Source: JBDIBB01 sp039812685 (GTDB lineage Bacteria > Acidobacteriota > Vicinamibacteria > Vicinamibacterales > JAFNAJ01). Taken from it: 41,991 nucleotides of DNA. The DNA lies in NCBI GenBank assembly GCA_039812685.1, contig JBDIBB010000022.1, forward strand, positions 1 through 41,991. The letters are read 5' to 3'. The notes beneath the pieces were generated by a model. It saw only the letters and a list, made by a program, of their open reading frames with translations, was not told the DNA's origin and did not search any database. The translations under genes were made by a program, and so were the position numbers. Shown in pieces: positions 27,272-35,953 of the stretch; the first letter of the stretch is position 1, and the number at the start of each line of letters is the position of its first letter.

Positions 27272-29686
27272 GTGTTCAGCGCATCGGTGGAACTGCTGTT
27301 GACGGTCGCGCTCCGCGAGGCGGTGGCGCGGCGTCACACGCACCTGACGCTCGAGCACCTGCTGTACGTGCTCGCGCACGACAGCGAGGGCGAGAAGATC
27401 CTCGCCGCCTGCGGCGCCGACCTGCCGCGGCTGCGCGTCGAACTCGACCGCTACCTGCAGCGCAACGTCGAGCAATACACCCGCGGGCAGCACCGCGAAC
27501 CCGAGCAGACGCTGGCCTTCCAGCGCGTGCTCCAGACGGCGGTACTGCACGTGCAGGGCGCGGGCAAGGGCGAGGTGGAGGCTGGCGACCTGCTGGCCGC
27601 GCTGCTGCAGCAGCCACGGTCCTTTGCGGCACAGGCGCTCGCCGGCCACGGCGTCACCCGCCTCGACGTGCTGAACTTCGTCTCGCACGGGGTCTCGAAG
27701 GTCCCGCTGGCCCCCTCACGTGACGAGGCGTCGGGTGGGCGCACCGCGACGGGCGGCCTGGGCGAGGAAGGCTCGGGAACGGCCCGCGATCCGCTCGGCG
27801 CCTATGCCGCCAGCCTCACCGCCAAGGCCCGCGCCGGCGTCCTCGATCCGCTGATCGGACGGACGGTGGAACTTCAGCGCACCCTGGAGATCCTCTGCCG
27901 GCGCCGCAAGAACAACCCGGTGTTCGTGGGCGACCCGGGCGTCGGGAAGACGGCGCTGGCCGAGGGCCTGGCCATGCGGCTGCTCGCCGACGACGTGCCG
28001 CCGCTGCTGAAGGACGCCGAGGTGTTCTCGCTCGACACGACGGCGCTGCTCGCGGGCACCCGCTTCCGCGGCGACTTCGAGGAGCGCTTCAAGGCGGTGA
28101 TCGCGGCGCTGGGCCAGCGGCCGAAGCCGATCCTCTTCATCGACGAGATTCACGCGACGGTGGGCGCCGGCGCCACCACCGGCGGCACGCTCGACCTCGC
28201 CACGCTGATCAAGCCCGTGCTGGCCGCCGGCGAGCTGCGCGTTGTCGGCTCCACCACCTTCGAGGAGTTCAAGCACATCGAGAAGGACCGGGCGCTGGCG
28301 CGCCGCCTGCAGAAGGTGGTGATCGAGGAGCCCTCGATCGACGAGTCGGTGAGAATCCTCGAGGGCCTGCGCTCCCGTTACGAGGATCACCACCTCGTCA
28401 CCTACTCGGCCGAGGCGCTGGAGACCGCCGCCAGGCTCGCCAAGCGCCACCTGCGCGAGGCGCGCCTGCCCGACAGCGCCATCGACCTGCTGGACGAGGC
28501 GGGCGCCATGGTCCGGCTCGCGGCCTCCGCCGCCGACCGAGCCCCGCAGGCCGCGACGGCCACCGCGGTCCCCGCCGCGCCGCCGGCCGAGGCGCTCGCG
28601 GCGGCTGCCGGCGCGGGACCGTCCGGATCGTCATCGGTGGAGGCCGACGCCGCTCCCCGGCGGATTCCCGTCGGCGTCGACGAGATCGAACGCATCGTCG
28701 CGCGCATGGCGCGGATCCCGGAGAAGCAGGCCAACGCCAACGACCGGACGCGGCTGAAGACGCTCGAGGAGTCGCTGCGCCGCGTGGTGTTCGGCCAGGA
28801 CGAGGCGGTGCACGCGGTGGCGCAGGCGATCAAGCGCGCGCGGGCGGGGCTCGGCCAGCCCGATCGCCCCGCGGGCTGTTTCCTGTTCACCGGCCCGACG
28901 GGCGTGGGCAAGACGGAACTGGCCCGGCAACTGGCGATCCACCTCGGCAACGAGTTCGTGCGCTACGACATGTCGGAGTACATGGAAAAGCACGCGGTGG
29001 CGCGGCTCATCGGCGCGCCGCCGGGCTACGTCGGCTTCGAGCAGGGCGGACTGCTCGTGGACGCGATCCGCCAGCATCCCTACGCCGTGCTGTTGCTCGA
29101 CGAGATCGAGAAGGCGCACCCCGACATCTACAACATCCTGCTGCAGGTGATGGATCACGCCACGCTCACCGACAACAACGGCCGCAAGGCCGACTTCCGG
29201 CAGACGGTGCTGATCATGACCAGCAACGCCGGCAGCCGGGAGATGAGCCAGGGCGCGATCGGCTTTGCCGGCAGCGATGCCGGCGACGCGGGCACGCGCC
29301 GCGACAGGACGGCGCAGGCGCGCGCGCGCGCCGCGCTCGAGCGCGTGTTCAGCCCGGAGTTCCGCAACCGGCTCGACGCGATCGTCACCTTCCGCGCGCT
29401 GTCGCCCGAGGTGATGGAGACGATCGTCGAGAAGTTCATCCTGCAGCTCGAGACACAACTGCAGGAGCGGCGCGTCGCGTTCGATCTGTCACCGGAGGCA
29501 CGGGCCTGGCTGGCGCGCAAGGGCTTCGACCCGGTGTTCGGGGCGCGGCCGCTCGGCCGCACCATCCAGCGCGAGGTGCGCGACCCGCTCACCGACGAGA
29601 TCCTCTTCGGGCGGCTCGAGCACGGCGGCACGGTCCGCATCGGGCTCGACCAGGACGCCGACGCGCTCACGTTCGACATCTCATGA
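27272..29686 (+). CDS. clpA: ClpA, AAA+ unfoldase of the ClpAP protease
   Basis: An 804-aa unfoldase. It has a double-Clp N-domain (residues 1-140; SVELLLTVALREAVARRHTHLTLEHLLYVL), AAA module 1 with Walker A GDPGVGKTA at 220-228 and Walker B ILFIDEIH, and AAA module 2 with Walker A GPTGVGKTE at 541-549 and LLLDEIEKAHPDIYNILLQVMD. The IGF tripeptide at 663-665 is the ClpP-binding loop, so it should partner ClpP encoded elsewhere. Between the modules, around residues 415-465, there is an Ala/Pro/Ser-rich insert absent from E. coli ClpA. Lack of a coiled-coil middle domain excludes ClpB/ClpC. The start is a GTG, with GAGGAG inside the clpS end serving as ribosome site. Confidence 0.96.
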   Translation: MFSASVELLLTVALREAVARRHTHLTLEHLLYVLAHDSEGEKILAACGADLPRLRVELDRYLQRNVEQYTRGQHREPEQTLAFQRVLQTAVLHVQGAGKGEVEAGDLLAALLQQPRSFAAQALAGHGVTRLDVLNFVSHGVSKVPLAPSRDEASGGRTATGGLGEEGSGTARDPLGAYAASLTAKARAGVLDPLIGRTVELQRTLEILCRRRKNNPVFVGDPGVGKTALAEGLAMRLLADDVPPLLKDAEVFSLDTTALLAGTRFRGDFEERFKAVIAALGQRPKPILFIDEIHATVGAGATTGGTLDLATLIKPVLAAGELRVVGSTTFEEFKHIEKDRALARRLQKVVIEEPSIDESVRILEGLRSRYEDHHLVTYSAEALETAARLAKRHLREARLPDSAIDLLDEAGAMVRLAASAADRAPQAATATAVPAAPPAEALAAAAGAGPSGSSSVEADAAPRRIPVGVDEIERIVARMARIPEKQANANDRTRLKTLEESLRRVVFGQDEAVHAVAQAIKRARAGLGQPDRPAGCFLFTGPTGVGKTELARQLAIHLGNEFVRYDMSEYMEKHAVARLIGAPPGYVGFEQGGLLVDAIRQHPYAVLLLDEIEKAHPDIYNILLQVMDHATLTDNNGRKADFRQTVLIMTSNAGSREMSQGAIGFAGSDAGDAGTRRDRTAQARARAALERVFSPEFRNRLDAIVTFRALSPEVMETIVEKFILQLETQLQERRVAFDLSPEARAWLARKGFDPVFGARPLGRTIQREVRDPLTDEILFGRLEHGGTVRIGLDQDADALTFDIS

Positions 29687-29775
29687 CCGATCGATGCGGG
29701 TGAGGCGCGGCGCTGGCCCCGGGGCGGCCGCCCGCGAATCGCCCGCCAGCCGCGACAACCCCGACCTGTTCAGAC

Positions 29776-30384
29776 ATGCCGAAGACACACCAACCAGAAT
29801 CGTCCGTGAAAGTGGTGGATCGCCGCTGGTGGGCGCAGGGTGGCCCCGGCGAGGACGGCGCGCAGGCCGATGCCGCGTCCCGCGCGCCGTCGCTGAAGCC
29901 CACCTACGTCGAGGAACTCGAGCAGAAGCTGGCCGAGAAGGACACGCAGCTCCAGGAGGTGCTCACGAAATACCGTGGCGCCGCACGCGAGTTCGAGGAC
30001 GCGCGCGCCAGGATGCGCAAGGAGCTGTCGAAGGACGCCGAGCGCGCGCGCCGCGGCTTCGTCGGCGAACTGCTCGAGGTGATCGACAACCTGGAACTGG
30101 CCCTCGACGCGGGACGCGAGTCGAATCCCGGCGACCCGCTGCTGAAGGGCGTGGATCTGGTACGCCAGCAGTTCCTCGCCAAGCTCGAGGGCATCGGCGT
30201 CAGGCGCCTGGATCCGATCGGCCAGCCGTTCGATCCCACCCGCCACGAGGCTGTCTCGGTGGTGCCGGTCACCGACCCGGCGCAGAACCACGTCGTCTGC
30301 GGCGTGGTGCGCACCGCCTACCTCATCGGCGACGAGGTACTGAGGCCGGCGCTGGTGGCGGTGGGCAAGACGACGGATCGCTGA
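29776..30384 (+). CDS. grpE: GrpE, nucleotide exchange factor for DnaK
   Basis: A 202-aa protein with the GrpE layout: a long helix at about residues 45-110 (EELEQKLAEKDTQLQEVLTKYRGAAREFEDARARMRKEL), then FVGELLEVIDNLELAL, the four-helix dimer region, and a C-terminal beta domain (GVRRLDPIGQPFDPTRHEAVSVVPV...VCGVVRTAYLIGDEVLRPALVAVGK). These last motifs are conserved in GrpE (fDP..HeAv; GY.l..rvlRpA.V.V). The N-terminal ~40 residues include VVDRRWWAQG and are not part of the core. It lies 89 nt after clpA, away from dnaK/dnaJ, which are not in the window. It is the last gene on this strand before a convergent pair. Confidence 0.93.
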   Translation: MPKTHQPESSVKVVDRRWWAQGGPGEDGAQADAASRAPSLKPTYVEELEQKLAEKDTQLQEVLTKYRGAAREFEDARARMRKELSKDAERARRGFVGELLEVIDNLELALDAGRESNPGDPLLKGVDLVRQQFLAKLEGIGVRRLDPIGQPFDPTRHEAVSVVPVTDPAQNHVVCGVVRTAYLIGDEVLRPALVAVGKTTDR

Positions 30385-30404
30385 GCGTCGGCCTGACCTT
30401 CGCG

Positions 30405-30425
30405 CGGGCGCCCGGCCGGCGCCCG
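30405..30425. terminator. bidirectional hairpin between convergent grpE and TPM genes
   Basis: A perfect 8-bp G+C stem (30405-30412 with 30418-30425, 5-nt loop CGGCC) sits in the 62-bp gap between convergent stop codons. There is no T-tail, but the position suits termination from both sides. Confidence 0.5.
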
Positions 30426-30446
30426 TCGCGTGCCGGCAGGCTGACC

Positions 30447-31430
30447 CTACCAGCTGCCGCTGGCGCCGCCGCCGCCCGAACTACCTCCGCCGAAGCTGTC
30501 ATCGGAAGACGACGAGCTGCTGTCCGATGAAGAGCTGACCCAGCCGCCGCTGTCCAGCGAGGAACCCCAGCCGGAGCTTCGATCGCCGCCGGCCGTGACG
30601 GCCCCCTCCATCATCTTCGCGCCCTTGGCGTAGCCGACCGCGAGCATGACCGCGGCCAGCGGGCCAATCACCCACAGCGTCACGTTGAAGAAGGGAATCA
30701 GGGCCATCAGGCCGGGCAGGCCGCCGAACAACGCTCCAAACACCAGGGTGAGCGGTGATTTCGTCCGCACGCCCGCCCCGATCGCCAGGGCCCCGAGGCC
30801 GATGAAGAGCCCGAAGAACGGCGTCATCAGCCACGTGGGCGGAAGATCCTGCGTGGCTTCCGCAGCCTCCGCGTCGAGGATGCGCTGCAGGTCGTCGGCG
30901 CTGAGCACCTGGCCCGCGCGGACGATCTCGTCGATCCGGCGAACGCCGTCGATCAGGCCCCGCGCGTAGTCGCCGTCGCGGAACGCCGGCGTGATCTGCT
31001 GGCGGATGATCGAGCCAGCGAGCCCGTCGGGCAGGACGCCTTCGAGGCCGTAGCCGACCTCGATGCGGACCTTGCGTTCCGGCGGGCAGACCAGCACCAG
31101 CACGCCGTTGTCGACGCCCTTCTTGCCGATGCCCCAGGCCTGGAACAGCGCCGCCGCGTACTCCTCGATCGAACGGCCCTCGAGCGACGGCACGGTGACG
31201 ACGGCAATCTCGGCCTTCGACTCATGCTCGGCGTGGTCCACGATCGCCCTCAGCGTCGCCTTCGCGTCATCGTCGAGCACGTCGGCGAAGTCGTTGATCC
31301 GGCCCTGCGGGCGCGGCAGCGCGGCCATTGCGACGGCAGCTGTCAGCAGGCACACGAGGGCTGCCGCCAGCGTCGCCCGGCGCCAGGCGCCATCGGTCAG
31401 CGTCATTCTCCCGCCTGGAGGAAAGATCAT
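30447..31430 (-). CDS. TPM-domain (YgcG/DUF477-like) exported membrane protein
   Basis: A 327-aa protein with a signal peptide (ATLAAALVCLLTAAVAMAALP) and a TPM domain at about residues 38-190: INDFADVLDDDAKATLRAIVDHAE, KAEIAVVTVPSLEGRSIEEYA, NGVLVLVCPPERKVRIEVGYGLEGVLPD. Two or three membrane helices follow near residues 205-275. The tail is Ser/Gly-rich with an SSSSSDDSFGGGSSGGGG run, common in this family. TPM proteins are thought to act in membrane protein turnover or photosystem repair; the function here is unknown. The ATG at 31430 is preferred because it forms an ATGA overlap with the stop of the upstream galactosidase gene (31429-31427); ATG 31406 is an alternative. Confidence 0.86.
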   Translation of the reverse strand: MIFPPGGRMTLTDGAWRRATLAAALVCLLTAAVAMAALPRPQGRINDFADVLDDDAKATLRAIVDHAEHESKAEIAVVTVPSLEGRSIEEYAAALFQAWGIGKKGVDNGVLVLVCPPERKVRIEVGYGLEGVLPDGLAGSIIRQQITPAFRDGDYARGLIDGVRRIDEIVRAGQVLSADDLQRILDAEAAEATQDLPPTWLMTPFFGLFIGLGALAIGAGVRTKSPLTLVFGALFGGLPGLMALIPFFNVTLWVIGPLAAVMLAVGYAKGAKMMEGAVTAGGDRSSGWGSSLDSGGWVSSSSDSSSSSSDDSFGGGSSGGGGASGSW

Positions 31431-33790
31431 GTTGGCTGCTCGCCGGGGCTGTGACTTCGGAAAAGGCGTCGGCGCGAGGCCGTGCCAGCCTCTGCCCCAA
31501 CCGGCCTGGCTCCGTGCGGAAACCAGGGTTCCCCGAACCGGGCACCGTTGAAGGCCGTTCTGGCGCGGGCGGGCGCCACCGTCGAGGACGCGACGGCCTG
31601 GATCAGCACGACGCGCGCGGCGGCGTTGGGCGACCCGCGCAACTCGAATCCGTCCCGCAGCAGCACGCTGCCGGGGAAGGTGCCCTGCGGGCCGAGGTCG
31701 ATGGTGCTCACCACGTAGGTGCGCGAGGGATCGAGGCGCCGCGGCACGACGCGGACCGCCGGCTGCTCGCGGTCGTTCTGGTAGGCCAGCACGACGGCGG
31801 CATCGCGCCCGGCCGCCGTGTGCTGGATCAGCTCCCAGGCGGGGCGGTGGCTTGCCGTCATCGGCTCGCTCAACAGCACCGCCGACGCGCTGCCGAGCAG
31901 TGCGCGGATGCGCTTGTAGATCTCCACCTCGCGCGACAGCTCGGCGAAGGTGCCCTCGTCGATGTCCGGCGCGCGATACGACAGCCCCAGCACGCCGCCC
32001 ATGCGGCTGCGGGTGATCAGGCGGAGATCGTACGCGGCGTCGAAGGGTTCACCGGCGCCGCCCATCGCGTAGGAGAGCAGGAAGGACGGCGGCAGGACGG
32101 TGGACAACGCCTCGGCGTTCTGCCGGACGTGGGCCGAGGGTGTCGTGCGGTCGTCCATCCAGCCCACGTCGGAGTAGCGCGCCAGCCCGAGATCGATGCG
32201 GTTGGCGCCGCCGGCGCAGTTCTCGATGAGCAGGTCCGGAAACCGCGACCGCAGCGCGTCGAGCAGGCGGTAGAGCGCCTGCACGTGCGCGAAGGCGCCG
32301 TCGCGCGGACCGTGGCCGTGACCCTCGCGCGTGCAGGTCACCCAGTCGTTGCTGTCGATCTTCAGGTAGTCGACGCCCTGGTTGGCCACCAGGTCCACGA
32401 GGTGATCCAGCACCCATTGCCAGGCGCCGGGATGCGAAAGGCAGATCTGCGCGTGTCCGGCCGCGTCGTTCTCGACGCCTGCCCGGTAGTGGTCCCCGGT
32501 GGCGGCCAGCCATTCCTCCCGCGGCCCGCTCGCGGTGCCCACCGCGCGCAGGTCGGTGCGCTCGGGTTCCACCCAGAGCGCGAACTTCATCCCCGCGGCG
32601 TGCACGCGGCTGGCCACGCCGCGCAGCCCCCCGCGGAACCGCTTCCGGTCCACCTCCCACGTGCCGAGCCCCGTGGTGAAGTCGAAGGCGTCCTTGCGCC
32701 CGGCGTTCTTGTACCAGCCGGCATCGAGCTGGAACAGCTCCACGCCCAGCTCCCCGGCCAGCTCCACTTCCCGGTCCACCACCTGGTCGTCGATCTCGAC
32801 GCCGTGGACGAACCAGGTGTTGTAGGTGACGAGGCCGGGAAACCCGTGACCGCTGCGAAGGCCGTTGACCATGAAGTCGCGCATCGCCTCGGCCACTTCG
32901 GCGTCGCCGCCGGGCACGAACCCGATGAAGCCGTGGACGCCCTCGAGCGCGCCGCTGTCGGGCACCTCGGTCTCCGTGTCGTCGAGCCGTGCGGTCACCT
33001 GGGTGCCGGCCGCGTCGCCGCGCGCCTCGATCCGCCACCCGCCCGACCACATCAGGCCGCCGAACACCATCCCGGACGGCGTCTGCACCTTCACCCACGG
33101 CAGCGCGACCTCGCTCGATCGCCCCGGCGATCCGAACGCGAACGACTCGTCCTCCGACAGCGTCCGCACCTGCTCCTGGAAGGCGCTGTCGGGATCCTGG
33201 CCCATCAGCAGGCCGTGCCGCCAATGCACGTCACGCCCCAGCGCCGCCAGCCGCCACGCGCCAATCGAGGAGGCGACGATCGGCGTGTTCGGATCCAGCC
33301 GCTCCACCTCGAACCAGGTCTCGATGACCGATGACCCGGGGTAGGCAACGAAGTGCCTCAGAATCCACGCGCGCGCTCCCGGCGCGCTGAAGACGAGCGT
33401 GAGGCGGACGCCGTTGCGGTATTCCTCCAGCCGGTCACCGGCATAGCGCACGCCGGCGGCGGCACGATCGCCGAGCCTGATCTCGTTGCCGTCGATGACG
33501 ATGGGCGCATCGGGCACGTCGGGAGCCAGGGCGTCCCCGGCATCCTCGCCCGCGAAGCGGCGGAGGACGAGCGTGCCGTCAGGCGCGAACCCGAGTTGCA
33601 GCGGGTTGGAGGTCGCCCCGACAACCCAGCTCTCATCGTCGGCCCCCCGTGCCACCACGACATCCTGCCGCGTGAGCCGGCGGACGCCCGCCGGCCGTGA
33701 TACGGAAGATTGGATCGCCGGGCACGTCAGGAAGATCGCCGCCGCGACGACGCCCACCAGCCGGCGATGACACCGCGGAATCCGGATCAC
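31427..33790 (-). CDS. exported GH36-family alpha-galactosidase
   Basis: A 787-aa glycoside hydrolase with a signal peptide (RRLVGVVAAAIFLTCPAIQSS). An N-terminal beta-sandwich (residues ~40-340) is followed by the (beta/alpha)8 barrel: VTYNTWFVHG, ELFQLDAGWYKN, MKFALWVEPERT, nucleophile Asp479 in YLKIDSNDW, and ENCAGGANRIDLGLARYSDVGWMDD with the acid/base Asp541. The 62-residue spacing matches the 60 of Thermotoga GH36. It should hydrolyse alpha-galactosides (raffinose-type sugars or galactomannan side chains) in the periplasm or outside. The last ~35 residues are Arg/Ala-rich and may be unstructured. The start is a GTG at 33790. It is coupled by ATGA to the TPM gene. No sugar transporter is adjacent. 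Confidence 0.9.
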   Translation of the reverse strand: MIRIPRCHRRLVGVVAAAIFLTCPAIQSSVSRPAGVRRLTRQDVVVARGADDESWVVGATSNPLQLGFAPDGTLVLRRFAGEDAGDALAPDVPDAPIVIDGNEIRLGDRAAAGVRYAGDRLEEYRNGVRLTLVFSAPGARAWILRHFVAYPGSSVIETWFEVERLDPNTPIVASSIGAWRLAALGRDVHWRHGLLMGQDPDSAFQEQVRTLSEDESFAFGSPGRSSEVALPWVKVQTPSGMVFGGLMWSGGWRIEARGDAAGTQVTARLDDTETEVPDSGALEGVHGFIGFVPGGDAEVAEAMRDFMVNGLRSGHGFPGLVTYNTWFVHGVEIDDQVVDREVELAGELGVELFQLDAGWYKNAGRKDAFDFTTGLGTWEVDRKRFRGGLRGVASRVHAAGMKFALWVEPERTDLRAVGTASGPREEWLAATGDHYRAGVENDAAGHAQICLSHPGAWQWVLDHLVDLVANQGVDYLKIDSNDWVTCTREGHGHGPRDGAFAHVQALYRLLDALRSRFPDLLIENCAGGANRIDLGLARYSDVGWMDDRTTPSAHVRQNAEALSTVLPPSFLLSYAMGGAGEPFDAAYDLRLITRSRMGGVLGLSYRAPDIDEGTFAELSREVEIYKRIRALLGSASAVLLSEPMTASHRPAWELIQHTAAGRDAAVVLAYQNDREQPAVRVVPRRLDPSRTYVVSTIDLGPQGTFPGSVLLRDGFELRGSPNAAARVVLIQAVASSTVAPARARTAFNGARFGEPWFPHGARPVGAEAGTASRRRLFRSHSPGEQPT

Positions 33791-33843
33791 GCAGCCCCCG
33801 TTTCCGATGGCCTAACGGCAACCTGCCGCCGCGGCGCCTCATC

Positions 33844-33915
33844 TCCGCACGCAAGATGAACGCCATCCGCGACCGCTGGACCCGGTCCCCGGCGCGAAGA
33901 TCCGCACGCGAGATG
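33844..33915. repeat. 15-bp direct repeats upstream of the GH36 gene
   Basis: TCCGCACGCAAGATG (33844-33858) and TCCGCACGCGAGATG (33901-33915) match at 14 of 15 positions and start 57 bp apart. They lie in the 151-bp gap between the LolA-like gene and the GH36 gene, 54 and 111 bp upstream of the GH36 start. They may be binding sites; this is inference. Confidence 0.5.
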
Positions 33916-33941
33916 TCCATGACGACACGGCGTCGCTCTCG

Positions 33942-34772
33942 TCAGCGGCCGGGCGGCTCGAAGAGGCGATCCTCGAGCGTCGCGGGGAACTCCACCCGGT
34001 CCAGGGCGATGCGCTGTTGCACCCGGCCGTCGGCGAACACTTCCACGACGAACGGCAGCGTGACCCCGTCCACGGTCCTGAAATCGGAATTGCGGCTCTC
34101 CACACGAACCTGATGGCCGCCCTGGTCCACCGTGCCTTCGGTCTTGAGTTCGAGCCAGCGTTCGAGGTCGAGCCAGATCGACTGCACCTCGCCCGACTTC
34201 CTGAACAGCCTCAGTTCGAGGGCGGGCCGGTCGCCCACCCGTCCGGTGCCGACCACCTCGATCCGGTGGCCCTTGGCGGCGGGATCCACCAGCGGGCCGT
34301 CGAAGTCGGCCTGCTCCGCCATGCGCCGCGCCACGGCCCGGGGCACCTCCACCCATCGTCGGCCCGTCATCGGATTGAGCGTCCAGCCGCGCGCGCCGTC
34401 GAACGCCTGGACGAGCGTCTGGCCGTCCACTTCGACCTCCTGGCGGATGCGGTTGGGCCGCCGCATGTAAATGGTCGTGGGGACTTCGTCACCGAGCGGG
34501 CCGGTCATGGTGCCGGCCATGCGGATGGCCTCGACCCCACGCAGCCGCTGGGCTCCGCCGCGCGCCTCGACGTACCTGGCCAGCACGCTGTCGAGGCCGG
34601 GCAGCGGGTTCGACGTCGAAGCATCGGGCCTGGCCGCAGGCTGGCCCCGCGCGATGACGGAGGTCGAGAGCGAGAGGACGGCCGCGACGACGGCCACTGA
34701 CAGCAGACGAGAGAATGGAGCTGGCACGCGACGACTCCACGTCACCGCCCCCCGGCCGGGGCCGGCGGACAC
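33942..34772 (-). CDS. exported LolA/LppX-like beta-barrel-fold protein
   Basis: A 276-aa protein with a long signal peptide (SRLLSVAVVAAVLSLSTSVIA). The mature part fits the outer-membrane lipoprotein-sorting/LolA-like fold: LDSVLARYVEARGGAQRLRGVEAIRMAGTM, then IYMRRPNRIRQEVEVDGQTLVQAFDGARGWTLNP, and the repeated strand pattern RPALELRLFRKSGEVQSIWLDLERWLELKTEG. These proteins bind lipid or lipoprotein acyl chains in the periplasm; no ligand can be assigned. The start is a GTG with GGAG 6 nt upstream. It has its own TAGAAT box but follows the efflux operon by only 49 nt, so it may also be read from there. Family assignment is from pattern, not from a diagnostic motif. Confidence 0.65.
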   Translation of the reverse strand: MSAGPGRGAVTWSRRVPAPFSRLLSVAVVAAVLSLSTSVIARGQPAARPDASTSNPLPGLDSVLARYVEARGGAQRLRGVEAIRMAGTMTGPLGDEVPTTIYMRRPNRIRQEVEVDGQTLVQAFDGARGWTLNPMTGRRWVEVPRAVARRMAEQADFDGPLVDPAAKGHRIEVVGTGRVGDRPALELRLFRKSGEVQSIWLDLERWLELKTEGTVDQGGHQVRVESRNSDFRTVDGVTLPFVVEVFADGRVQQRIALDRVEFPATLEDRLFEPPGR

Positions 34773-34797
34773 GAGTTCTCCAGGCAGGCGCTCTCTG

Positions 34798-34803
34798 ATT
34801 CTA
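34798..34803 (-). promoter_or_regulatory. candidate -10 box (TAGAAT) of the LolA-like gene
   Basis: The minus strand reads TAGAAT 25 nt before the GTG start, within the 49-nt gap after the ABC permease gene. There is no clear -35. It is identical to the box before the MBL-fold gene. Confidence 0.4.
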
Positions 34804-34821
34804 GCTCGTTCGACCGGCGGC

Positions 34822-35940
34822 CTACCCCGCGCGTTTAGTCGAGCGCAGGACGGCGAGCGACAAGATGACGACGCCGCACCCCAGCAGGGCGAGCGCCTGT
34901 GGCCACAGCGTCTCGAGCCCGACGCCCTTCAGGAAGATGCCGCGCACGATGACGAGGTAGTACCGCAGCGGGATCGCGTAGGTGGACCACTGGACGGCCT
35001 GCGGCATGTTCTCGATCGGGAAGATGAATCCCGAGAGATAGGTCATCGGCATCATGAAGAAGAAGGCGGCGATGATCATCGCCTGCTGCTGCGTCCGCGA
35101 AATCGTCGAGACGAACAGCCCGATGCCCAGCGTGTTGAGGACGAACACCAGGCTCATGCCGAAGAGCAACGCGAAGCTGCCGCGCAGCGGCACGTGGAAC
35201 CACCCGATCGCCACCGCCGACACCAGCAGCACGTCGACGACGCCGATCAGGGCATACGGCAGCAGCTTGCCGCCCACCAGTTCCCAGCGGCGCATCGGCG
35301 TGACGTTGAGCTGTTCCAGCGTGCCGACTTCCTTCTCGCGCACGATGGCCATCGACGTGAGGATCGTCGTCACCACGAGCAGGATCAGGGCGAGCACGCC
35401 CGGGATCATGAACATGCGGCTCTGGAGCTCGGGATTGAACCAGACCCGGACGTCGAGCGCGAGCGCGCCGCCGCGCGGCGCGGCGGGCGTCCGTTCGGCG
35501 AGGATGTCCGCCGCGTAGCTCGCCACCAGGTTCGTGGCGTAGCCAAGGCCGATGCCGGCCGAGTTGGCGTCGGACCCGTCGGCCACCAGTTGCACGCGCG
35601 CCGTCTCGCCGCGCCGCAGGGCCTCGCCGTAGCCCGCCGGAATGGTCAGCGCCATCCAGGCCTCGCCGCGCAGCAGCGGGTCGTCGATGGCCGCCGTCGA
35701 GCTCTCCACGCGCACCACGGTGAAGTAGGGCGAGAACTCGAAGCGGTTCATCAGCGCACGGCTTTCGGCGCTGCGGTCGACGTCGACGACCAGCGTCGGC
35801 ACGTCGCGCACGTCGGTGGTGGCCGCATAGCCGAGCAGCGTGAGCTGGATGATCGGCGCCGCGAACACGATCGGGAAGATGCGCGGATCCTGGCGAAGCT
35901 CCAGGAACTCCTTCCACATCAGGTAGAACACGCGGCGCAC
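34822..35940 (-). CDS. ABC-2 type permease (YbhR-like), last gene of the efflux operon
   Basis: A 372-aa inner-membrane permease. One N-terminal helix follows MRRVFYLMWKEFLELRQDPR (helix IFPIVFAAPIIQLTLLGYA). A ~140-residue extracytoplasmic domain comes next, then five helices including the conserved IVREKEVGTLEQLNVTPMRRWELVGGKLLPY segment before the third. This layout is that of the YbhS/YbhR/YhhJ family of type V-like exporters. The start is a GTG at 35940 preceded by an unusually strong GAGGGAGGGGG purine run. It lies 13 nt after the sister permease, with which it should form a heterodimer powered by the two ATPases upstream. Substrates of such systems include hydrophobic drugs and Na+/H+. 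Confidence 0.92.
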   Translation of the reverse strand: MRRVFYLMWKEFLELRQDPRIFPIVFAAPIIQLTLLGYAATTDVRDVPTLVVDVDRSAESRALMNRFEFSPYFTVVRVESSTAAIDDPLLRGEAWMALTIPAGYGEALRRGETARVQLVADGSDANSAGIGLGYATNLVASYAADILAERTPAAPRGGALALDVRVWFNPELQSRMFMIPGVLALILLVVTTILTSMAIVREKEVGTLEQLNVTPMRRWELVGGKLLPYALIGVVDVLLVSAVAIGWFHVPLRGSFALLFGMSLVFVLNTLGIGLFVSTISRTQQQAMIIAAFFFMMPMTYLSGFIFPIENMPQAVQWSTYAIPLRYYLVIVRGIFLKGVGLETLWPQALALLGCGVVILSLAVLRSTKRAG

Positions 35941-35953
35941 GGCGCCCCCTCCC

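Noticed and set aside
26557..27723. 388-codon plus-strand frame through the clpS upstream gap and into clpA
   Set aside because: It overlaps clpS and clpA in another frame and has no homology; the gap itself is non-coding.
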